Part shown: positions 1-7,478 of the stretch, in pieces
Layout: the number at the start of each line of letters is the position of its first letter
Numbering within the stretch: the stretch's first letter is position 1
Program-made: the position numbers and the translations under genes
The notes under the pieces: model-generated
The model's database searches: none
The model's input: the letters and a program-made list of their open reading frames with translations, nothing else
What the model was told of the DNA's origin: nothing
Assembly (NCBI RefSeq): GCF_019042245.1
Contig: NZ_JAHQCX010000020.1
Span: forward strand, 36,134 to 100,133
Length of the DNA: 64,000 nucleotides
From: Diplocloster modestus
Lineage (GTDB): Bacteria > Bacillota > Clostridia > Lachnospirales > Lachnospiraceae
Direction: 5' to 3'

Positions 1-1875
1 GGAGGAAAACATATCGGTATAGAGTTCGGCTCTGTCGGCGGCCTGTCCGCTTCTCCCTCCCTGGTCAGTGAGGAGAACGGGAAATGGTCCGGCGGAAGAT
101 TCTTCGGTTGGGGAATCGCTCATGAGATCGGACATGAAATCAATCAGAGCCAGTATGCGATAGCGGAGATCACCAACAACTATTTTTCAGTCTTGTCCCA
201 GGCACATGATACCAATGACAGCGTCCGCTTCCAGTACAAGGATGTCTACGAGAAAGTGACATCCGGTACAACGGGAAGAGCCGCCAATGTATTTACGGCA
301 TTGGGCATGTACTGGCAGCTGCATCTGGCCTACGATAAGGATTATAACTATAAGACCTATACGGATTATGCGGAGCAGTTCCAAAGTCTGTTTTTCGCCC
401 GGGTTGACGCGTACGCCCGTAACACAGCCATTGCTCCGGCGCCCGGAGGCGTAAAGCTCACCCTGGAAGGAAAAGACGTGGACAATAATCTGATGCGTCT
501 GTCCTGCGCAGCCGCCCAAAAGGATCTGCTCTCCTTCTTTGAACACTGGGGTATGGTGCCCAATGAGGCGACCAGAGCTTATGCCGCCCAGTTTGAGAAG
601 GAGACCAGGCCGATCTGGTATATCAATGATGAGGCCAGAGTCTACACGATCGAAGGAAATGCCTCCACAGCCGGTCAGGCGTCAGTGCAGGCGTCCCTGG
701 ACCATGAGGGGAACTCAACCCAGGTGAAGCTGAATCTCAGTCTGCAGGGGGCGGACGCGTCGTCCATGCTGGGTTATGAAATCAGCCGTAATGGCAAAGC
801 GATCGCCTTTGTCACAGCCGATCAGGATCAGTATACGGATACCATCGCCACTGTGAACAACCGGGTATTTACCTACCAAGTGACAGCCTATGACAAGTGG
901 CTGAATGCCGCGCAGCCGGTAACGCTTGCGCCGGTTAAGATCTCCCACGACGGAAGTCTGGACAAGACTAACTGGATCGCGGCGACGAATATGTCCTCTG
1001 AGGAAGATACGGCAGAAGTGGGAAGCGATGAGAATCCGGAACCCGGAGTGATCTCGGCGGTTGATCAAGTGATCGATCGTGATTACGGCAATTCGTATAC
1101 CGGATCAGTAAAAAGCGGAAACGCTGTGATAACACTTGATTTCCAGGAACTGCTTACGGTTGCCGGCTTCAAGTACACGGCCGGAACGGACGGAACACCA
1201 ATCAAGAATTACGAGATTCAGGTAAGTACAGACAACCAGAACTGGGAAACCGTGAAGATCGGAACCTTCGTTCTGGATGAAAACCGTACGGCAGTGGTTT
1301 ATTTTAACAAGGAAGATGACAGCTGGCTCTATACCTATGATGCCTCCTGTCTGCGACTGACTGCAAAGAACCAGAAGCAGGTATCCGTCTCAGAAGTAGA
1401 CGTGTTAGGGCCTTCCGGCGATAATGTGGAGCTGACCGACCAAGGAATCGGCATATTAAAATCCGATTACGTACTGGATCAGAGTACAGGGGATAAAATC
1501 CCGAAAGGTTCCCTGATCTTTACCGGCGGCTATAAAGGAAATCCGGCCTACAATGCTCTGAAGCTATATAATCAAAAAGATGAACTGATCGAGGGGGTAC
1601 AGGTGATATTTGCTGATGTTCCGGCCCACGGCGAGCTGGGAGAGACGGAAAACGGCTACTGGGTTTATTATATAGAGCCCGATCAGCTGGATTCTGTCAT
1701 GGAGGAAGGTCTCATCAAAGTACGGGCTGAACTTTACCGTGTGGATGACGCCAACACGAATCTGGGTGAGAGACTGGTAAGCGACACACTGTGGACCCAG
1801 CTGCCCGAGACCATACCGGAGATCGAACTGCAGGGATCCGGCTCCCGGTATCAGATGCAGAATCAAGTGAAATGA
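1..1875 (+). CDS. Secreted M60-type zinc metallopeptidase with F5/8C-like domain (5' end missing)
   Basis: The frame is open from base 1, so the gene begins upstream; the first in-frame start-like codon in the window (TTG at 193) lies inside the catalytic domain and is not the start. Visible residues 41-45 read HEIGH, a zinc-binding HEXXH, followed by a Glu in AEITNN (residue 56), the third ligand position of gluzincins. The later FFEHWGM segment is also typical of M60/enhancin-like mucin-type peptidases. About residues 215-310 form Ig/fibronectin-like beta segments, and about 345-475 resemble a discoidin (F5/8 type C) carbohydrate-binding domain (NYEIQVSTDNQNWETV). There is no C-terminal anchor. 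Such enzymes attack O-glycosylated host proteins; that is family knowledge, not shown here. The next gene follows after 17 bases, suggesting an operon. Family confidence is good; substrate unknown. Confidence 0.85.
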   Translation, partial: GGKHIGIEFGSVGGLSASPSLVSEENGKWSGGRFFGWGIAHEIGHEINQSQYAIAEITNNYFSVLSQAHDTNDSVRFQYKDVYEKVTSGTTGRAANVFTALGMYWQLHLAYDKDYNYKTYTDYAEQFQSLFFARVDAYARNTAIAPAPGGVKLTLEGKDVDNNLMRLSCAAAQKDLLSFFEHWGMVPNEATRAYAAQFEKETRPIWYINDEARVYTIEGNASTAGQASVQASLDHEGNSTQVKLNLSLQGADASSMLGYEISRNGKAIAFVTADQDQYTDTIATVNNRVFTYQVTAYDKWLNAAQPVTLAPVKISHDGSLDKTNWIAATNMSSEEDTAEVGSDENPEPGVISAVDQVIDRDYGNSYTGSVKSGNAVITLDFQELLTVAGFKYTAGTDGTPIKNYEIQVSTDNQNWETVKIGTFVLDENRTAVVYFNKEDDSWLYTYDASCLRLTAKNQKQVSVSEVDVLGPSGDNVELTDQGIGILKSDYVLDQSTGDKIPKGSLIFTGGYKGNPAYNALKLYNQKDELIEGVQVIFADVPAHGELGETENGYWVYYIEPDQLDSVMEEGLIKVRAELYRVDDANTNLGERLVSDTLWTQLPETIPEIELQGSGSRYQMQNQVK

Positions 1876-1892
1876 AGGGAAGGAGAATATCA

Positions 1893-2711
1893 ATGAAAAA
1901 TAGAATAATCATGATGTTGGTGCTTCTTCTCGTACTGACAATCACAGCGCCGGTGACCGTTTATGCGGATACCGTCGGGACAGGCCCATTACAATACGAG
2001 GTAACCAACCGAAATGAAATCCATATAAACCTGCAGAACCTCACGGATGAAACCATGCGGTCCTTGGATATAGAATTGAAACTGGAAGCGGCGGCAGGGA
2101 GTGCGAAAGATATAAAATTTGACTATTCCAACCAGATCAGCAGCCGCGCCCTTGTGTATGAAGCATCTTATGATGAACAGACCGGTCTGCTGCATCTGAT
2201 CGTATCGGGAAGGGAGTACCTGTTGGATGAAGGGCAGACAGAGCTTAAGATGGGGATGATCACGGTGACGGATGAGAACCAGGCCGGCGTAAATCTAAAG
2301 ATCACTCCGGAAAAATTAAATACCGCAGGAAATACCCGTGCGGTTCAGGATTTGGCGGCTGACCAGATGCCTGAGGCATCGACCGTAGTCATACCTGCGG
2401 CCGCTGAACCGAAGCCCAGTGAAAGTCCGGTTCCGACTGTAAGTCCCGCTCCGACCGAAGAGCCTCAGGCGACGGTAAGCCCGGCCCCCACGCTCACGCC
2501 GGTTCCTACCGTAACACCCCAGACAACGCCGTCTGTAACTGAAAATCCGAAGCACAACTCCACCACTTCCGGCGGCAACTCTTCAGATCAAACACACTCG
2601 GTAAGCGCGGCCACAACAGGAGACTACAATCCGATTGCCATTTATATCGTGATCGGAGTTCTGGCGCTCGCTGCGATCGCTGCTGTGATTGTCATGCGGA
2701 GAAAAAAATAA
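1893..2711 (+). CDS. Surface protein with signal peptide, Pro/Thr-rich stalk and C-terminal membrane anchor
   Basis: 272 aa from ATG 1893, preceded by GGAAGGAG-type ribosome site. A signal peptide (about residues 1-24, ending VYADT) leads a beta-rich domain of about 150 residues (25-180) built around NRNEIHINLQNLTDETMRSL; it vaguely recalls cohesin-like or Ig-like folds, but I do not recognise the family. Then comes a Pro/Thr/Ser/Val-rich spacer of PTVSPAPT-like repeats (about 200-245), and a final hydrophobic helix IAIYIVIGVLALAAIAAVIV followed by MRRKK. That tail is a membrane anchor; no LPxTG is present. A longer in-frame ORF begins at 1791 inside the upstream gene but lacks a ribosome site. 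Position right behind the metallopeptidase suggests a surface partner or tether; that is inference. Confidence 0.8.
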   Translation: MKNRIIMMLVLLLVLTITAPVTVYADTVGTGPLQYEVTNRNEIHINLQNLTDETMRSLDIELKLEAAAGSAKDIKFDYSNQISSRALVYEASYDEQTGLLHLIVSGREYLLDEGQTELKMGMITVTDENQAGVNLKITPEKLNTAGNTRAVQDLAADQMPEASTVVIPAAAEPKPSESPVPTVSPAPTEEPQATVSPAPTLTPVPTVTPQTTPSVTENPKHNSTTSGGNSSDQTHSVSAATTGDYNPIAIYIVIGVLALAAIAAVIVMRRKK

Positions 2712-2727
2712 ACTAACATCATAAAAT

Positions 2728-2770
2728 GCACCCCGGTTGTTCTGGGTAAAGCCTCAGCCGGGGTGCTTTT
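2728..2770. terminator. Bidirectional rho-independent terminator
   Basis: Stem GCACCCCGG / CCGGGGTGC (2728-2736 with 2758-2766) followed by TTTT on the plus strand and by ATTTTAT when read on the minus strand. It sits between the convergent surface-protein gene and the DUF4397 gene and can end both transcripts. Confidence 0.85.
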
Positions 2771-2799
2771 CATTTAGAATATACAGGAATCAGTTCTTC

Positions 2800-3744
2800 C
2801 TAATTCTGTACCATCACAACCCTGAGATTGAACGCAGACCAGGTATTCCCAATGACATAAGCGGTATACATTTCGCCGGCGTTGATGGTAGTCACAAAGG
2901 ACAGCAGAGGTTCGCCGGAATTAAAAGGCGGCCGGACATTGGAGATGATGATGACAGGGATTTCACGCAGCACGTTTCCATAGCGGGCTGTGTTCGTCAT
3001 ATAGAATTCATATTCCCCGGGCCTTGCCTGTTTGAAAGGCGTAACTTCTTTAAAGCGCACGTCGGTGAATACTACATCCCCGCCGTACAGCATCAGATCG
3101 TAGGCCGAATTATTGTAGGACATATTGGCCATGCGGAAACAGCCTGTGTTGCGCGGCATATTCTGGCAGCCCAGATCCGATACGCGCACAAGATCCAGGC
3201 CGTTGGAAGCGTCGATCACTACCATAGTAATCTTTTCCCCTGCGACAAAAGGCAGCGTCTGATTATAGAAGACCATGCGGGGACCTACCGCACTGACGAT
3301 GGTGACGGGGCGGAAGCCGTCGGAAATGGTTTCGTAAGAGGAGATATTTCCGAAGCGCAGGTTACTGGCGGCCATACGGTTGCCAATGGATATGTTCAGG
3401 GGCAGGTTATTGGTTGCGGCATTCAGGAAACGTACCTGACAGGTACCCGGACGGTTAGGGCGGATCGGTCCGGGGAAGCTGGGGAATGGGCCGGGAGCTA
3501 CTGGTCTGCCGCCTTCCGGAGCGATCGGTGTTTCAGGTATATTCTCCCAGGGATTGTTCGGGAATGGGAATCCCGGCTCAACGGGTTGGCCTCCTTCCGG
3601 TGCAATGGGGGGGACAGGGATATTTGCATCAGGGCCGGGAAAGACGGGTGCGCCTCCCTCAGGTGCGACCGGTGGAACTGGTCGGTCGACTCTGCGTTCT
3701 TCTTCGTTTTGCATCTCTTCTTCGTAATTCGTATTCTCTTCCAT
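2800..3744 (-). CDS. DUF4397 domain protein with proline-rich N-terminal repeats
   Basis: 314 aa, start ATG 3744 with an AAGGAGTC-like ribosome site upstream. Residues about 1-20 are acidic. Residues about 20-100 contain three imperfect copies of a P-x-x-P-I/V-APEGG-x-PV-x-PG unit spaced by about 25-30 residues. From about residue 102 the sequence (TCQVRFLNAATNNLPLNISI) matches the DUF4397 pattern, a beta-rich domain seen in clostridial surface or spore-associated proteins. No signal peptide or membrane helix is visible, so localisation is uncertain; a coat or cytoplasmic-membrane surface role would fit but is inference. Monocistronic, convergent with the gene to its left. Confidence 0.8.
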   Translation of the reverse strand: MEENTNYEEEMQNEEERRVDRPVPPVAPEGGAPVFPGPDANIPVPPIAPEGGQPVEPGFPFPNNPWENIPETPIAPEGGRPVAPGPFPSFPGPIRPNRPGTCQVRFLNAATNNLPLNISIGNRMAASNLRFGNISSYETISDGFRPVTIVSAVGPRMVFYNQTLPFVAGEKITMVVIDASNGLDLVRVSDLGCQNMPRNTGCFRMANMSYNNSAYDLMLYGGDVVFTDVRFKEVTPFKQARPGEYEFYMTNTARYGNVLREIPVIIISNVRPPFNSGEPLLSFVTTINAGEMYTAYVIGNTWSAFNLRVVMVQN

Positions 3745-3947
3745 AAAAATAGACTCCTTATAATATTATTCCTATTATCATATGAGAAAAAAGACAATTG
3801 GTTCCCGGACCAGCGCAAAAAAATCAAACGATAATGCCCGGACTGACCGTTAAATGGTTGATGTTTGACACAAAAAAGTGTATGATGAAGCCAATAAAAG
3901 AACGCTGGGCGCGTGTAGCTGAGGGAGATCATGAAGGAGGAAGTGTA

Positions 3948-4529
3948 ATGGAGATTTTAAAAGATTTTAAAAAGCATTTTGTTCTGGTTTCGATTTTATA
4001 TATCGTATTGGGAATTGTGCTGATCATCTGGCCATCCCTGTCTCTAAAGCTGGTCTGCTATTTCTTCGGAATTATGACCGTTCTTTACGGAGTGGTACAG
4101 CTGTTTCGATATTTCAGTATAAATAAAGAATTCCGTACCTTCCAGCTGGACCTGTTTGTAGGGATCATCTGCCTGGTATTCGGCGTCTTCGCGCTGGCGA
4201 AGCCATCGATCGTGGCTTCAATACTGCCGGTTATCGTAGGTATCTTTTTCCTGATGGAAGCTGTGATTAAGATCCAAAATGCGCTGGGACTGAAAAAAGG
4301 CGGTTACGACCAATGGTGGACGGCTCTGGCGGTGTCCGTACTGGTAGCCGTACTGGGGATATTGCTCCTGATCAATCCGTTTAGTGCCATGAAGACCTTC
4401 GTGATCGTGATTGGAATCTGCCTGATCGCGGATGGCGCGGCCAGTTTTTGGAGTGTTTATTGTGTGTCCAAACGGGTGAAGGAATTTAAGAAGATGGAAG
4501 AGGTAATGAATGATGTACTTAACCAGTAA
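3948..4529 (+). CDS. HdeD/DUF308-family integral membrane protein
   Basis: 193 aa from ATG 3948, chosen because GAAGGAGGAAGTGTA precedes it; the in-frame ORF extends back to 3798 without a ribosome site. Six hydrophobic segments arranged as three hairpins (for example VSILYIVLGIVLIIW, LVCYFFGIMTVLYGVVQLF, LFVGIICLVFGVFALA) match the DUF308 short-repeat pattern of HdeD-like proteins. The C-terminus is charged (KRVKEFKKMEEV). HdeD of enterobacteria is linked to acid resistance; function in Firmicutes is unknown. It stands alone, upstream of the tRNA gene. Confidence 0.8.
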   Translation: MEILKDFKKHFVLVSILYIVLGIVLIIWPSLSLKLVCYFFGIMTVLYGVVQLFRYFSINKEFRTFQLDLFVGIICLVFGVFALAKPSIVASILPVIVGIFFLMEAVIKIQNALGLKKGGYDQWWTALAVSVLVAVLGILLLINPFSAMKTFVIVIGICLIADGAASFWSVYCVSKRVKEFKKMEEVMNDVLNQ

Positions 4530-4573
4530 GGAATGCTGCCGGAGACGATTATAAAAAACATATAAAATAGCTC

Positions 4574-4603
4574 TTGAAATTTGCAGGTACAGGATGGTAT
4601 AAT
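4574..4603 (+). promoter_or_regulatory. Promoter of tRNA-Leu
   Basis: TTGAAA at 4574-4579 and a perfect TATAAT at 4598-4603, separated by 18 bases, ending 39 bases before the mature tRNA. Confidence 0.75.
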
Positions 4604-4642
4604 ATCAAAGCGGCGCTGTTCGTTATCTGGATAGCGTTTTGC

Positions 4643-4722
4643 GCGGGCATGGCGGAATTGGCAGACGCGCTAGATTTAGGTTCTAGTGGGAGACCGTGCA
4701 GGTTCAAGTCCTGTTGCCCGCA
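4643..4722 (+). tRNA. tRNA-Leu (anticodon TAG)
   Basis: The acceptor stem GCGGGCA (4643-4649) pairs with TGCCCGC (4715-4721), discriminator A at 4722. The anticodon stem CTAGA/TCTAG encloses loop TTTAGGT with anticodon TAG, which reads CTN leucine codons. A short extra arm (TGGGAGACCGT) marks it as a class II tRNA, and the T arm carries GTTCAAGTC. The 3' CCA is not encoded. Its own promoter and terminator make it a single-gene transcript. Confidence 0.95.
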
Positions 4723-4753
4723 TAAGTGTGAGCGACACATCATATGTGCACAG

Positions 4754-4788
4754 AATAAGGGAGTCCGATTTTCGGGTTCCCTTATTGT
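4754..4788 (+). terminator. Terminator of tRNA-Leu
   Basis: Stem AATAAGGGA (4754-4762) pairs with TCCCTTATT (4778-4786), giving a T-rich 3' arm that continues into GTTATG. Confidence 0.8.
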
Positions 4789-4877
4789 TATGAGCTAGTT
4801 TGAGGGGAAGCGATATGATTTAAGCAATCTTGATATACGGACGGACAGACTGTGACAGAACTGAATATACCACCGTA

Positions 4878-6815
4878 TTATGGGGCAGGGCAGGACGAAG
4901 AACGTAAAAATTCTTCGGTCTCTTCGGCGGTGATCGGACGTGCGTAGAGATATCCCTGGATCATATTAATTCCGCAGTCTCGGACGAAAGCGTCCTGTAC
5001 CGGCGTTTCCACGCCCTCAGCCAGTACCTTCATACCTAATTCCAGGAAGGTATTGGTTATATTTCTTACCATGATTGCTGATTTCTCCTGCTGTGTGGCC
5101 GACCAGACCAGACTTTTATCCAGCTTTATGGTGTCAAAGGGAATATGTACGACGGTGTCCAGATTGGAATATCCAACTCCGAAATCGTCCAGCCCCAGCC
5201 GGATTCCCAGTTGATGCATCTCGTCCACAAAATGGGAAACCACCTGTGGATTGTCCGCAATGGCACTCTCCGTAAACTCAATTTTAATTTTGGAGTAGGG
5301 AGTCCCATTTCTTAGAATCGTCTCGCAGACCCGTTCGATCAGGTTGGGCTGTGAGAATTGTATGGCTGAAAAATTAACGTGAATCCGTTCTATATCGATA
5401 TGCTGTTCCGCAAGACGGTTGATAAATTTGCATACTTTGTCCAGAATCTGATAGGTGAGTTCCACGATCAGACCGGTTTCTTCTGCCAAAGGAATGAATT
5501 CCGAGGGATAGATCGGTCCTAGCGGTGTGTTGTTAATCCGCATCAGTGACTCGGCAAACAGATAGCGTCCGGTATCCACATCGAGGATGGGTTGGTAATA
5601 CAGTTCAAAACTGTTGTCGGCGCAGACCTCTTTCAGAATTTCCACAACCTGATGCTTCCTTTGAATTTCATTCAACATTTTCTGATCACAATAGCAGATA
5701 CCGGCTTTGTTCGAAGACTTCGCACCGTACACAGCATATTCAATACCATGGATCAGCCCCTCCAGGTTCTTCGAACTGTCCGGATAGCGGGCGATTCCGA
5801 TGGCCACAGGGATGGTGCATTGACACCCGGGAATTTCCCACGGCAGCTTCATCCGGTCCTGAATAGCCGAGGTAAGCTGAACGAGCTTTTCACGGGAAGA
5901 ATCTTTAGATAAAATAGCAAACTCATCCCCGTTAAACCGGTAGAGTGTTCTGGGTTCTGATATGGAGGAAAGATACAGGCAGATGGCACGCAGAAACTGA
6001 TCACCATTTTGCTGACCATACGTGTCGTTGATGTGTTTAAAGTCCCGCAGGGAAATCACAATGATAGCAAAAGACGGCCGAATTGGCCGGTGCAGCAACA
6101 GTTCTATCATATGCAGGAGTTCCTGCCGGTTGGGTATATTAGTCAGATAATCGATGGAAATCTGTTTGTTCTGCAGATATAGATAAATGATCAAAAGCGC
6201 ACAGGTCGCCGCAGAGCCGGTCAAAATGATGGAGGGGAAGAACTGCTGGAAAATAATAACCAGAACAGCGATTAGCGGAAACACCGCCAAAATCCGGTAA
6301 GTGGACAGATTCAGCCACTTTCCTCTGGCAAGTACCAGTACCACACAGAAAATACAATACATATAAAACAGAATATAAGTAGTAGAAATCAAAGGCCCCT
6401 GTATATAGCCACGGTTATCACTGATGTTAAACAGGTTTTTCGTAATGGGGTTCAAAAAGACCATAAAAAGATAAACAATACTCGGGATGCTGGCCAACAC
6501 CATCACCCTGGGCAGCCCTTTTCGGTTCTCATATATAACAGCTGCCGTGTAGAAAAAATAAACCAGCCCCATCAAAGGCGTAAAAATAAAATATACGGTG
6601 GTTACCAGCCAGATCATCCACAGCGGAACGACCTGATAATTCTGAAGCATAAGGGTAGATATGATATTCGTGATCATGGCGCAGAATGTTACCAAAAAAC
6701 AAGCCTGAAAACATCTGTTTTTCAGACTTGGGATTAAACTTCCTTTTCTGGAATATCCCCATATAATACTCAAAAAAACGATCGATATACTTTCTGCTGC
6801 TATATTCCAGGTCAA
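4878..6815 (-). CDS. Membrane-bound GGDEF-EAL cyclic-di-GMP protein
   Basis: About 645 aa if started at TTG 6815, which has a GGGGGG purine run nine bases upstream and begins LTWNIAAES, a start typical of clostridial homologues; an ATG at 6896 would add 27 poorly conserved residues. Seven or so membrane helices fill residues ~1-210. A GGDEF domain follows with the motif altered to NGDEF (RFNGDEFAIL), so cyclase activity is doubtful. The EAL domain keeps the key residues: AESLMR in the EAL position, NFSAIQF, IEFTES, DDFGVGYSNL, IKLDKS, LAEGVET and QGY, so phosphodiesterase activity is likely. Divergent from the Hpt/response-regulator operon, with which it would form a local c-di-GMP circuit. 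Confidence 0.88.
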   Translation of the reverse strand: MTWNIAAESISIVFLSIIWGYSRKGSLIPSLKNRCFQACFLVTFCAMITNIISTLMLQNYQVVPLWMIWLVTTVYFIFTPLMGLVYFFYTAAVIYENRKGLPRVMVLASIPSIVYLFMVFLNPITKNLFNISDNRGYIQGPLISTTYILFYMYCIFCVVLVLARGKWLNLSTYRILAVFPLIAVLVIIFQQFFPSIILTGSAATCALLIIYLYLQNKQISIDYLTNIPNRQELLHMIELLLHRPIRPSFAIIVISLRDFKHINDTYGQQNGDQFLRAICLYLSSISEPRTLYRFNGDEFAILSKDSSREKLVQLTSAIQDRMKLPWEIPGCQCTIPVAIGIARYPDSSKNLEGLIHGIEYAVYGAKSSNKAGICYCDQKMLNEIQRKHQVVEILKEVCADNSFELYYQPILDVDTGRYLFAESLMRINNTPLGPIYPSEFIPLAEETGLIVELTYQILDKVCKFINRLAEQHIDIERIHVNFSAIQFSQPNLIERVCETILRNGTPYSKIKIEFTESAIADNPQVVSHFVDEMHQLGIRLGLDDFGVGYSNLDTVVHIPFDTIKLDKSLVWSATQQEKSAIMVRNITNTFLELGMKVLAEGVETPVQDAFVRDCGINMIQGYLYARPITAEETEEFLRSSSCPAP

Positions 6816-7113
6816 AAATGATTCCCCCCGCACCGATGAATCAGTGCTATATATAATAAAACTATTATAATATGATTTACTGTAAAACACAATCATTTTA
6901 GGCGGTAAATGGGGACTTGCATCACTTAGGGATGGGAAGCCCTCCGGAGGCAGGATCGGCCAGAGGCCTCACCTGTCCTTTCTCTTTCCGGCTCCAAGCG
7001 ATTCTCTCCTCAATTTTTCGCCGGTATTCACGAAATGTGAGGAATATGTTTTACTTTTATATAAAAGTGAGGTAAAATGAAAACAGACTATCCAGGGAAA
7101 GGAGCAGGAAAAT

Positions 7114-7464
7114 ATGGCATTAAAAGAGATTTTGATAGAAGCAGGATTCCCTTATGATGAGATATTATATCGTTTTTCAGGGAATGAAGGACTGCTGAAA
7201 AAATATTTGTTAAAGTTTCCTCAGGATCCGACCTTTCAGGAATTAAAGAATAATGTAGAGATGGAAGATTATGGAAAAGTAGAAACCAGTGCGCATACTC
7301 TGAAAGGGGTCAGTGCGAATCTGGGATTTGAAAAGTTGAGTGAAATATGTGCACAGATGGTTATGGCGGTCAGAGAAGGGGAAAATAAAAAGATTACTCC
7401 GCTGTTTCGTATTGCGCAGGAGGAATATGACGCTGTCCTGCAGTGCCTGAGGCAGATCGATTAA
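7114..7464 (+). CDS. Hpt (histidine phosphotransfer) domain protein
   Basis: 116 aa, start ATG 7114 behind GGGAAAGGAGCAGG. A single Hpt four-helix domain: residues ~47-66 contain HTLKGVSANLG, with the phospho-accepting His. No kinase or receiver is attached. It probably relays phosphate between an unlinked histidine kinase and the receiver of the next gene, which starts 14 bases downstream (GGAGGTGGAG in the gap). No sensor kinase is encoded in this window. Confidence 0.92.
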   Translation: MALKEILIEAGFPYDEILYRFSGNEGLLKKYLLKFPQDPTFQELKNNVEMEDYGKVETSAHTLKGVSANLGFEKLSEICAQMVMAVREGENKKITPLFRIAQEEYDAVLQCLRQID

Positions 7465-7478
7465 CTGGAGGTGGAGTA

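Noticed and set aside
193..195. TTG 193 as the start of the first gene
   Set aside because: The reading frame is open to base 1 and the zinc motif HEIGH lies upstream of it, so the gene is truncated by the window edge.
2737..3834. A 365-codon plus-strand ORF opposite the DUF4397 gene
   Set aside because: Begins in the terminator and is antisense to a gene with a good ribosome site and family match.
6897..7113. Possible c-di-GMP riboswitch between the EAL and Hpt genes
   Set aside because: Expected for the context, but I could not find the conserved GEMM core or the flanking paired elements on either strand.
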